Origin: Marisa cornuarietis
Lineage: Eukaryota > Mollusca > Gastropoda > Architaenioglossa > Ampullariidae
Direction: 5' to 3'
Assembly: GCA_004794655.1 (NCBI GenBank)
Contig: SMMW01000090.1
Span: forward strand, 434,001-498,000
Length of the DNA: 64,000 bases
Under the pieces are notes generated by a model. The model was not told the origin of the DNA. It searched no databases and saw nothing but the letters and a program-made list of their open reading frames with translations. Positions 48,701 to 59,100 of this stretch are shown here, in pieces (within the stretch, counting starts at the first letter, position 1; each line of letters starts with the position of its first letter). The position numbers and the translations under genes are program-made.

Positions 48701-50919
48701 AAGCCTGTCAATAAAAAATTCTCTGTACTACTTATTTGCTAATACTGCTTTAACGCTGGGAAAGTTAGCCTGCTACTCGTAAAGACAGATAACAGACATG
48801 ATCCCCTACCCTCACCCTATGTATTTCACTGTCGTCTGGCTAATAAGTTGTCATCATCATAAGTCGCAAGCGCCCTTATCACAGGTTACCACACAGCCTA
48901 CCTGTGGGCCCGGCTCACCCCAGGAGTACATGTTGTCCTCCACCATCAGACAGGCTTTGCTGTGGACGCAGTCTGGAGGCGCCTTTTCCGAGTCCTCTCT
49001 GTTGCTGCTGTCGTCTTCATGTGAACAAATGACGATTGACGACGGGCAGTGAAGCCGCACGGCCGTACTTTTGACGACAATTGTTTGGAGCGGCAATCGG
49101 GCTCTTTCCTGATCCTGCAGCGCACGAGGCAACACTGCAGCCGATTAATCTGATGGGTGCCGTCTTAATGAAAACGTGTGTCTGAAGCTCTGTATACGTG
49201 TTTCTGTGTGTGGGTGGTGAGACGGAGGGAATATCAAAAGAAGAGGTAGAAACAGGCGTGGTGTGCACAAATAATAGCACACAGAATAAATACGTAATCA
49301 TATTTGTATGTTATATACATTTTGTATCGGTTTGAATGTGTGCTTTTAGTGTTTTATATTCTGAAAAATTTTGTAAAGCGCATTGAGTCTACAGCACAGT
49401 GGAGGTATGTGCTATGAACATTTTTATAAAGCGCATTGTGTCTACAGTACAATGGAGGTGTGCGCTATATAAATTTGCTTCATTATCATTATTATGGAAT
49501 AGCGGTAAGTGCAAAGGGGACTTGCATGTCAAACGGCGTGCAAACAGTTGTTTCCAATGGCTAGGTAAAGTTCAGTGCAAAAAATTATTTCCTAAAACTG
49601 GGCGAATACTCCTCTTTCTTTCTATACACGCGCAAACATCGTGCATAAGAAGACGTCAACAAGGCAGGCGTCATAATTGTATATTGATATGTAGTCCAAT
49701 GGAAGAGCTCGGTAGCACAGCGTATCTCTGTAAAACTTGACCCCATGATTTTCATCTCCTTATTGACATTATGGTACCTGTAGACGTTTATCTCAAGAAC
49801 GGAATACGGGTATTCAATCACGTTTTAGAAAATAGTTTCTTGCATTTAGTTTTCACCTAGTTGTTAGAGAACTAGACCTTTAACCGGGCGCTGACAAGGC
49901 ACGCGTGCACGCTCTCAACAGTACACTCGTCACTCCTATCATAGTTCCTCTAAGTCAGGCGTCAATTTTGAAACCCTGAGATGTTATAGAGCACCCGTTA
50001 GTTACACCAGTAACCCCAGTGATTGATGACTCTTTTACGGTCACTGACTACTTCTACTTCCTTATTTGCCCCCCTTTCTCACCTGATACCTCTTCCCGTC
50101 CCTTAAACTGGCGGGCAGCGTGTCATCTAGACGCGGCCGCGAGATAGTCAAGGGTGGCTTGTAATACTTCCTCTCCGTCCAAGTTGGACTTGTGTCGATG
50201 GAACGCTCGGCGGGGGCGACCCTTTGCGGCATCCAGAAGAAGGCGTCTGAATGATAAAACCTCTCCTGGTGTTCGACATTGGGAAAGTCCTGTTCTGGCC
50301 CGTACGACGTACTCCGGTGGTTTTCAGGTGGTGGTAGATGCAGTGGTGTGCTCAGCAGCAGTTCGGCTGCAGGCCGGCCAATCTCCTTGGATATCCTGGC
50401 AGAATTCATGGCTGATGATTCCAGGCTGTCCTTCCAGGTTTGGAGAGCGTGCTCCTGCTTTGCAAGCTCCCCGCGGAGCACTGCATCTTGGTACCACGGC
50501 TGCTGTACTTTGTCTCGCTTTAATACCTCCACTAGGTTTTTCGTGAATCGACTGACGGGTTCACAGAGTTCCAGTGGCTGCTGTTTCTCATCCACAGCGA
50601 GTTTCAGTCCCAAGGAGAAGGTTTTCGCCACCTTCACCGGAGGCTGATAAGCCAAGGGACGTTTCACCAGCACAGAGACAACAGGGTCCCAGACTTGCAG
50701 CCTGGGACACTTACTGCTGGCCAGCGACGCGTCATATCTGAGGTCTTGAAAACTCTCAAGGGGAGGCTCGACCGGGATTTCCTCCGTGCCTTCTTCGGTC
50801 TCTTCCGGTAGCAAGGTCAAGTCGTCGCTCTTTGGGGAGATTTTGGTGGATTTTTCTTTCAGCGGCTTGGCGTCTGCGACAGCTTGGGAATTACTTTTTA
50901 ACTTGGTTTCCTTCTTCAT
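45757..50919 (-). CDS. MYCBPAP-like protein, copy 4 (893 aa, four exons)
   Basis: Exons: 50083-50919, 48902-49114, 47639-47836, 45757-47190. The donors are CAG|GTGAGA, CAG|GTAGGC and CAG|GTAAGT. Residues 1-60 are charged and acidic (TEEGTEEIPVEPP). At about 75 is QVWDPVVSVLVKRPLAYQPP, at about 180 GRPAAELLLST, and at about 225 FFWMPQRVAPAERSIDTSPT. Exon 2 ends in the LMVEDNMYSWGEPGPQ block and is six codons shorter than in the other copies. The ASH-like domain spans about 351-470. The NPGLFYQGHAMF helix is near 535, and EKLNEKNNMLMELNQAVSD near 690 is probably coiled coil. The C-terminus is LVYERVERLLLDLLPLMTSD. This is the longest copy, and its exon 3 is nearest to copy 1 (3 of 66 residues differ). 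Confidence 0.76.
49369..49500 (+). mobile_element. Retroelement 3' tail, tandemly duplicated
   Basis: GTAAAGCGCATTGAGTCTACAG with GGAGGTATGTGCTATGAAC, then an immediate second copy, ATAAAGCGCATTGTGTCTAC with GTGCGCTATATAAAT. The segment ends in an ATT-rich run. The motif matches the end of the insertion at 37.0-37.1 kb. Confidence 0.55.
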
Positions 50920-51225
50920 TCCTTCTGCAAAACCGAGCTCTTCTTTGCCAGAGTTGAGAGTCTGTTTGTACAGGTCTGTGCTCCTGTATTTTTCTAACAG
51001 CTCACCAAACGGTGGTCAGGCAGACAGGCCAAGCACTGAAGTGTCAAGGTTACCGCTCCTCACGTGACACGGTGAGAATGACGTACAGTTTCCTTGTCAT
51101 CAAAATAATACGTCTTGCGTCATAGACGTCACGATACGAACGTCATCGTATAACGCTGATGATAACTGTGGGGAAACTTCGAGATTGAGACAAACATGGC
51201 GGCTGAATGAGGTGTAAGATGTCAC

Positions 51226-51228
<3 letters not shown>
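50920..51228 (-). promoter_or_regulatory. Conserved upstream region of copy 4
   Basis: CACGTGAC at 51061-51068 and TGACGTA at 51079-51085, with the 10-base gap kept. GGTTACC precedes them. A GAT microsatellite truncates the outer edge of the shared region. Confidence 0.5.

Positions 51229-51285
<57 letters not shown>
51229..51285. repeat. (GAT)19 microsatellite
   Basis: 57 bases of perfect GAT at the end of the array. A TTTATACTGCGCAGGTATCC segment follows, which looks like a retroelement tail. Confidence 0.95.
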
Positions 51286-51287
<2 letters not shown>

Positions 51288-51289
51288 AT

Positions 51290-52860
51290 ACTGCGCAGGT
51301 ATCCATTCAAAAGAATGCTCATTGCGCAGCAAAAACAGAAGAGAAGAAAAAATATAAAACAACAGGAAAGTAAAAAAAAGAATAAAAACAGAAATGGTGC
51401 TTGGTTGTTTAAGTCTGTCTTAAGTAAACAAATGATCAGGTTGTCATTTTCTTAAGGCAGCAGACCCTACATTAAAATGTAGATAACGCTAATAGCAGAC
51501 ATTGCTCAAAAGATAAGCATTTTTAATTTTCATGGGGTATCTTTGCCTCTTCTGGTTTTATTTCACAGTGGTTTTGTTCACTATTGTGTTTAGTGTTTTG
51601 TGTTGTGCAGATAACTCTCAGTTGTAACCACTGCCACAGACTCTGCCGCCATAGATCAGAGACAAAATATCGATTCTCTATGACGTACAGTTCCCGCCCT
51701 TAACCCCTCTTTTGCTCGACTGATTCGAATGATTGGACACGGAGGTGATTCCTACTTACTACTCATCCATTTTTTTTTTCAAACTAAAAGCGAATGGCCC
51801 AAACGTTTATTTTCATGCAAGGTAACAGCGTGACACAGAGAATGTTTCCACTACGCTTTACTTGTCACATCCTGTGATAGTCTTTGCATAAATATGAACA
51901 AATATTTGTATTGCCCATGAAAAGGGCCGCTACACACCCACATTTTGTCGTCATCTTATTTTGTCGTCATCTTATTTTTTGACGTCAGCGCCTTGAGCTG
52001 TCCACAGGCCAGGATTTGGCGCTATACAAGCCAACATTATTATTATTTATTATTAAAAGATTACGGCAGTTTTATCTGTTTTCAGTTTTAAATTGCACCC
52101 TGTTATTTTTTCCAGCACCGAAAACAGTTTTAAACAGAGTTTAACATTTTAATTTGGTGCACTATACTAAATCTTAAATTAATAAATAATTTGAAAGCAG
52201 CATGCATGAATGTACATTATAAAGTAAATTTGTTTACAAATTGTTAAAATGTATATTGAACAGCTGGTTCTAATTTTTTTTTAATTCATAATGTTGTCTG
52301 AAACATACACACAAAATCAACTTTACTAAGACTATAACGCTACCCCGTTTCACAACTTTGTGATATCCAATGCCTTCTAGGCCTATGTAAAGAGTAGTGT
52401 GTATACATATACATAAATATATAAAATGTGCATTTTTGCATAAATTACGTAGATTTTGTCTAGCTGTCTCCCTTTCATGCTTCTAGTCACTGAATCCAAA
52501 ATTTCTCTCCCATCCTTACACAAATCTGTACAATACAGATATTAAGAAAGGAGACGTTTTGATTGGCGAAGGCGAGTCAAAAACTATTTTACTTCCGTGT
52601 CCTGTTCTTTGTTTTGCCATCTTGCTTTGGGTTTTTAATTTTACAGTATTATGAGCCTCTTTCACTATCACTTCCAAGTTTTCCGACACTGTGAACCATG
52701 CTGTTTTCCTTTTTCTGATTTATACAAACCATGTATTTTGCTACGTGTTCTGTAGATTAGATTCTGGATCGATGTGCCTCAACAATGTCGATGTCTGGTG
52801 ATGGATGCGTTTAATCTCATCATGAACGTTGATCTGCAGTAATCTCGCGAATCTTTCTTT
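51290..52860. other. Spacer with a SINE/LINE-tail motif
   Basis: 51980-52054 reads GTCAGCGCCTTGAGCTGTCC, then GGCGCTATACAAG and an ATT run, another version of the recurrent tail. The rest is AT-rich DNA with no gene seen. Confidence 0.45.
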
Positions 52861-52867
52861 TTACTGA

Positions 52868-53146
52868 GCTTACTTTGAAGACACTGCTAATACCAACCCT
52901 CGCTTTGCGAAAGTCAACTTCACAGGAAAGTCCGGTTCTGGAGTAAATATTGACAAGAACTATTCAGGTCATGTTGCGTATGACATTAGGGTTATGGATG
53001 CCTCTAAAGCCTACAATATGCAGGTTCCTATGACCATGTATGTGGTTCTTAATCCTTGTGTCCACGGCATCTGTGTACCTGAAGCAAACTTCCGAGATAT
53101 GCCTTTATCCTCTGAGAAGTGTCACCTTTGTCCTCTATATCTGTGA
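52868..53146 (+). pseudogene. Unassigned 92-codon open frame, gene-like fragment
   Basis: An open frame without an early ATG reads FEDTANTNPRFAKVNFTGKS, then GSGVNIDKNYSGHVAYDIRV, MDASKAYNMQVPMTMYVVLN and PCVHGICVPEANFRDMPLSS. It ends at CHLCPLYL and TGA. The composition (D/N/G/Y-rich, beta-like, with clustered cysteines near the end) differs from surrounding frames and looks coding. An AG at 52858-52868 could be an acceptor but its context is poor. It may be an exon, or a decayed copy of a gene or transposon protein. I do not recognise the family. Confidence 0.35.
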
Positions 53147-53289
53147 TTGGGCCGTCGACTGTGAAGGTGCAGCAAGGCTGTAGAGCCCATATATGCTAAT
53201 GGCATTCATCATATTTTTAACATGAGTATTGCTGCACTAACAGGGTTCACAAACAGCTCTTTGCTTTTGAGACCAGCAAGGTTTTCTTT

Positions 53290-53375
53290 TAGTACAGTGT
53301 TCAAGCCTGGGTTTGATGGTGGGGTAAAGTGCTCTATAAATCAACTTTTTTTATTTCCTACCCAAAAATTACTAA
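53290..53375 (+). mobile_element. Short retroelement tail motif
   Basis: CAAGCCTGGGTTTGATGGTG with GGGTAAAGTGCTCTATAAAT and a T-rich end. Closely similar to 56665-56745 (CTTTGATGGTGGGGTAAAGC, then ACTATGTAA and an ATT run). Confidence 0.5.
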
Positions 53376-53510
53376 CCAATTTTGCAAACAAACTGCTACA
53401 TTCCAAGGCAGAATACATCTATTGCATTATATACCTTGAAATCTTTCTTATATGATGTCTGGATTGATTTAGACAGATGAACATGAATCCCTCTATCACC
53501 AGTTAGGGGA

Positions 53511-53700
53511 AGCAGATAGCTGACTGGTTAGAGCGCTGGCATCGAAACTGAGAGGTATGCTGGTTCGATACCCGTGTAGCGCAACAAACTTCCCCCAGTT
53601 GACCCAGCTGTCAGGAATGGGTACCTGACTCCATGGAGGGTTGGGTAAGGCAAGGCAGCAAAACTGGCCCCAAGAAAGAGAACAGTGAGATCACTAGCAC
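53511..53700 (+). mobile_element. tRNA-derived SINE (plus strand)
   Basis: A-box region TAGCTGACTGGTTAGAGCG (53518-53536) and B box GGTTCGATACC (53562-53572). The body GACCCAGCTGTCAGGAATGG, GTACCTGACTCCA and GGTAAGGCAAGGCAGCAAA matches the SINE at 44.4-44.6 kb in the opposite orientation. Confidence 0.78.
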
Positions 53701-54018
53701 CTCACCCCACCCCCTCCTTGGGGACGACCTTTACCTTTTTTATCACCAGCCTTATTTTATGGTGGCACTGTTGCACAATAGCGCTGGTCACCATGATAGT
53801 AATAATCATGTGTGGTGGGTTCAAAGCTCTGCGACACCTGTTTACAGGGCTGACCGTTGATGTTTTTCTGTTTCCTCCACCCTGAGTGAGAGTAGTTACG
53901 ATTTTAACGATGGTGAACAAGTCTGTAAGATGGCTAGTGGTAAGTGTGTGCTCATGTGACTTGATGTAAGTGCTTGAATCCACCTTAAGAGGTGGCATAA
54001 GACGTTCTATAAATAAAC

Positions 54019-54021
<3 letters not shown>

Positions 54022-54059
<38 letters not shown>
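54022..54059. repeat. (ATT)n microsatellite
   Basis: ATT run following a TTCTATAAATAAAC tail-like motif, probably the 3' end of a retroelement. Confidence 0.9.
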
Positions 54060-56190
54060 ATATTGGAAGAGATTTTTATGGAACTGTCAGAAATGCCAGT
54101 TATTTCAGGGAAGAGAGTGGGTAACTGGTGTTTCAGCCTTAGCCTGCTACTTAAGTTAGATCAAACCAGCTGGCCTGGTATGCAGGTGCCAAATGCAGGA
54201 AAAAGAACAGCATGTTTCAAGACAGGCTTACATCACTCAATAATAAGAGTAAGGAGATTAAGATTCCAAGCATGTTGGAAAGATTTCCAGTCATACTATA
54301 AAAGAATGAAGTTAAAGAGCTACTACTACCATCCTGACAAAAAAGTTGATAAAGTATAAAATGCCAAAGTTTGACAAAACACAGCTTAAAAATCCTGAGA
54401 AAGTGGAACTAAACTCTTCATGTAAGTCATGTTGAAACTTTTGATAAGACCCTGATTTAAGGTATGAATAATGATTGCTTAACTTAGAAGGCTTATATTC
54501 ATAGGCATATGCTGTTAACATGTGAAAAGGATTTTCTAACAATGTAACCAACGTGACTGAAATTTTGCACACTGCCTCCAGATATCAACTGCCATCATCA
54601 TGCAATCTTTTATCACTCCCTCTAGGTGCAATAGCAGTCAATGACAATGACAATGACCAACTTTATTTGTCCCAGTGGGCAATTTGAATATGGCAATGTG
54701 CTCTAGTTCAACAGTGGAAAATGAAAAAAAGAAGTGGGCAGTGACAATCATATATATATATATATATAAAACTTACATCAAGAATAATCACATATGCACC
54801 TACAACATCACACACACACACACACACCATTGACAGCTCATCTAAGATTGAGCAGCTGGACTGCAGATGGAACAAATGATTTCAGGTGTCTGTTACTTTT
54901 ACATATAGGCATGGCATAGCATTTACCTGAACTTAATAATACAAATTCTTTTGTTAGTACAGGTAATGATAAAATACATGAAGCTTTCCTAACTATTTTT
55001 TGGTCATAAAAACAACCTAAATCCCTCTGTTTGATACCAATTATCTAACAGATGTTCACAACACTGTTCAGACTATTCCTATCATGGACAGAGAGATTGC
55101 GAAACCAGCATACAAATAAGAAAGATAGAAAACTCTCAACGAATGAATGGTAAAAACGGCCTAAGATTGCTTGACTGACTGAAAAACTATTCAACTTACG
55201 CAGAAAAACTTATGCAAAGTCATGCAATAAATACCCTAAGAGAAATCTATTGATCTAGCTAAACGGCTTGAAAAACAGCAGCATGTGTCATGGGGTACAT
55301 CAAGGGAAGGCAGCATGCCACAGAGTTCAGACTGCCATTAGCAATGTTACCAAATGACTTGCTCAGGAGAAATAGCTCCTCCCTGATTTCAAACAACACT
55401 GTCACATAGGAACTGAGTCCCATATAAAATACATGAAGGAAAATTTCTGCAAAAATTCCTGACACCATTCTTTTGTGCGAAGATTAAAGCAATCTATACT
55501 ACAATATAAATAGTAAAATAAACTGTTATCACTTAGATTTACTGTATCTCACAAAGTCAGATGGATCCATTATGCTTTTTTATATCTACAGTTATTGATT
55601 CAAAATGTTGCAATGGTTCTTAAGGAAAATATATTTTATTATAAATAAATAATTCGATTACATCAATTTTCTTATGCTTTATGAAGCACAAGAGAATACA
55701 CTAAGTCCAAGTTTATAAATTCACTCTTTCCCATTAAAATTAACATCACGGCATGATAAGTGTGCATGCATACGGACACACTCTCTCCCTCACTCTCTCT
55801 GACACACATACAAAGCATGCCACATTATTAGGTTTCACTGTCTCCTCATATCGATGGCTTACATCAAATCTTAAACTAAAGACTATTTCATTCTATATCA
55901 AGCATGGACAATAAAAGCAACAAAATGAACGTCTTTGCATGTTCTACAATCCACTCCTACATTATCATCAGTCAAAATCTAACTCCTAAGACCGAATCTG
56001 AGACTTCTGTGTACAATGATGCAAGGATAAATACACAGCTTAACTGCTCTTACTTTTTGTATTTCACACGTTAATCCCTTAGCGAACAACGGCATAATTC
56101 CCATCATAAACTCTGAACCAAAATAATGCCTTCTAAGGGTAAGGAACTCCACACCCTGCCTTGAAATGGATATCAATTGTTCTGTGACAA
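54060..56190. other. AT-rich spacer downstream of UVSSA
   Basis: Contains small AT (54752-54768) and AC (54810-54828) microsatellites. 54645-54690 (TGACAATGACCAACTTTATTTGTCCC) resembles a retroelement end. No coding exon supported. Confidence 0.4.
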
Positions 56191-56198
56191 TGAGCTCA

Positions 56199-59100
56199 TT
56201 ACTTGTGAGCGTAATTGAATTGGTTAGCAAATTTGTCACGCAGTCGCTTGTAATCAGCAGCATCTAATCTGCTTGCCACCCTTTTCATGGCTGACCTGAA
56301 GTAAAAATAAATATATAACAAATAAATAATTAATTAAAAAAGCAGAAACCAAAGCAGGGTCACTGTCACTTAAGTGTAAACACAAACATAAATCAGGCTG
56401 GTCCATGCTGGTTCTAAAGAACTATGCTAATTTCTTTTGCTCATTTTCGATACCACTCTCTCCATGCTTTCTTGAGGGACATTTTTGTGCATTTGTTTTG
56501 GTCTTGTAATCCACTACTAAATGACTTTCATGAAGCTAGCACATAGGACTTGCCACGCCAAAAGTATTGTTCCCATCCTAAACTGATTATAATTAAGGCA
56601 TTCGCCTTCTTCACACAAGCAGTTATACTAACTGTGAACACACTGAACTCTTTGAGACCATTATTTTGTGTTTATATTTTTTGTGAAGTGCTTTGAGCTA
56701 ACCTTTGATGGTGGGGTAAAGCACTATGTAACTTTATTATTATTCCAAGATGCTAGCTGATAAACTAATTTCTTACCTTCCAATGTTTTCTTTTCCAATT
56801 CAATCACAGCTGAGCAAATTACTATCATGAGTGTTTCCCCCCTCCCCCTATACTCTAGAAGAACTGCTTCATAAAGTCCTTGTTAAATCCTGAGTTGTGA
56901 ATAATTAAGAAAACTGGTAGCCATATCTCATGTACACTACTAACACACACACACACACACACAAACCTGTAAGTACCGATATTCTAATGCAAAAATGACA
57001 CACAAAATCTAACAGAACCAACCTGTTAAAGACCTTTGCCTCTAGTCTGGACCGTGTTGTGTTGTTTGTCTCTTTAATGTCTGTTAGCCCTGGATACTTT
57101 TTCCCTTTTGCTTTTCCTTTTATCCCCTTTTTCTGCTTGACTTTTGATCTTTCTGAGCCAAGATCATGGCCTGTCGCTGCCTCAATGTCAGCTTGCAGTT
57201 CTGCATCCAGCCATGGTGGTATTTCACTAGCTAAATAATTTTTGAAAGAAATGTTAGAGCATTGTTTTGAAATACTCTTCACATCAGTTATTTTTACTAA
57301 AGAGAAATGAAGTATTTTAAAATCTCTGGGACGACACTTAACCCTTTTGCTATATCCCCGCATATCACTTGCAAATGATTTAATAAAGGAAATCAACTAC
57401 TTTAAAGCAGCAACAGCAGAGGAAAAGAAACTAAACCAAAAATATAAAAATCCCACCATAACTTGCCTTGGTAACATTTGTTTAATAGCTGTAACAGCTC
57501 AGTCACTCATTCATTCATCTCGTAACTAGTACCAGCTGACGAATAGTTATTCAGTCTGATGTTACTGGTCATCAGGGCGGAAAGTGGACAGAGACAGGGG
57601 TTGACAAGACTTGCCAATTGGGCCTGTTCTGGTGGAGGTAAGGTCCTGCATGAACCAGTCTTTTTCTTTATATTTGTAAACCTGTTTTTCCTCTGTCCAC
57701 CTCAGCATCAACCTCCCTACAAGGTACCCAGATCAGCTTGTGCGGCTTGACTTTTGCAAGGAGCTCCTGGTGTCCTTCAAGGGTAGTGATTATGTTCCAT
57801 ACAAAGTCATTGGTTTAATGATCCCAGTACAAGATTTGAAGCAGCCTTCACAGGCAATTACTCTAGAATGCCTTTCAGTAGTACTGGAGATACAAGAGAC
57901 ATTTTAAAGGCTGTCCAGTCTCGCCACTGCCACTGTTGCAATCCTGACAAAAGTCTGTTGTGGAGCTGCCATCTCTGGAAAGGGTGGCTCCCAAGTGCTT
58001 CAAGTTCCTCAAAATGTACTCTGTTTATGCAGACCTTTGCTCTGTCATTGTGGCTGGTGTGCTTTGCTCTTGTCACTGCCGATCTCCATTCTATTTGTGT
58101 TAAACCTGACTGTTCAAACTGAGTAGGTTGCACATGGTTTGTTTGTTTGTGTTTAACGCCGTGTCAGCAACTAAGGCTATATCACGGCGAGAAAAGGTAT
58201 TCTTATTTAAAATGTTTTGGGACCAAAAACTCTCAAGTAATATAAATATGACATCGCAAAAATTAAGAAGCCACACAAAAAGCAGTAAACACATTTGAGA
58301 GGCGGGAACATGTAAAAGGAGGGTTGTGGCCCAAAAAAGCCACCAACATTCCAAAAACCAAAAACTATCAGGGCATAAAAAGCTTAAATCTTATGATAAA
58401 GCCCTATCCGCCTTAAAAAGGTAAAAATAGCTGCCGATGGGACGGACCTAAACAAAGAAAACAAAGAGCTTGCAGTAAAAAACTGCCGGCGGTTGCATAA
58501 GCCTCCCACCCATGGAAATGGAATGTGATGGTCTTGAATGATTTCTTTCACCCTTGACAGATGCCCATTGTTGTGGGAAAACAAGTTTTAATGACCTGAA
58601 TTTTGACATCACATTGCAGTCCTCTGGGGGCAGTCAATTTGACCATTTGCCAATATGACTATCAGTTGATTCAAACATGACCACAGCCTACAGACTATAG
58701 TCAATTCAACCAAATCATCAGCTATGTGATAATTGGGCCATGAAATACATAAATTTTGATATACTCTCCTTTCTTGTGTTTGGTTGATGCATGTCAATCT
58801 TTTGTGTGTTTGTGTGTGTAAGTAGCTCCACATTAATATAAATCAGGGTTTTCTACGTATTCTAACATCTTCATATTTTTAACATTTTACGCTTTTGTTC
58901 TGATTGCTCTGCTTTTGTGTAAATTAAACGAAGCAAGGAATTTTTTCCCTTGCTTATACATTAGGTATCTATGAGCCACATCTAACATTGTCTACTTTTC
59001 ATTTGATAACAATGGCTCCTGCCTGGTCTTCTGCACATCCTTAGTGGTCGTTTTCAAATGACTTTGGATTACTTTCAGCAAGAATTTACTTGGCTGGATT

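Larger units (their letters stand above)
18296..51230 (-). other. Tandem array of four MYCBPAP-like genes
   Basis: Four head-to-tail units start near 18.3, 27.7, 35.6 and 44.8 kb (3' side) and end near 26.95, 34.25, 42.9 and 51.23 kb (promoter side). Exons 1 begin at 26662, 33940, 42621 and 50919. Family call: exon 3 plus the start of exon 4 form an ASH/MSP-like beta domain (N.GKT.I.C.W...F.FD.SD..LP.D, then PGFWRE.W.L.T.P.LGPGG). An NPGL.Y.GHA helix follows, and exon 1 has a FW.P..GP.....TSPT..ERKY block. These blocks, in this order, match my knowledge of MYC-binding-protein-associated protein (MYCBPAP), a component of motile cilia and sperm tails. The match is from memory and not from an alignment. 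Confidence 0.75.

Noticed and set aside
57858..58133. 91-codon minus-strand frame as a UVSSA exon
   Set aside because: It overlaps LINE-derived sequence in another frame and has no UVSSA similarity. The exon chain is complete without it.
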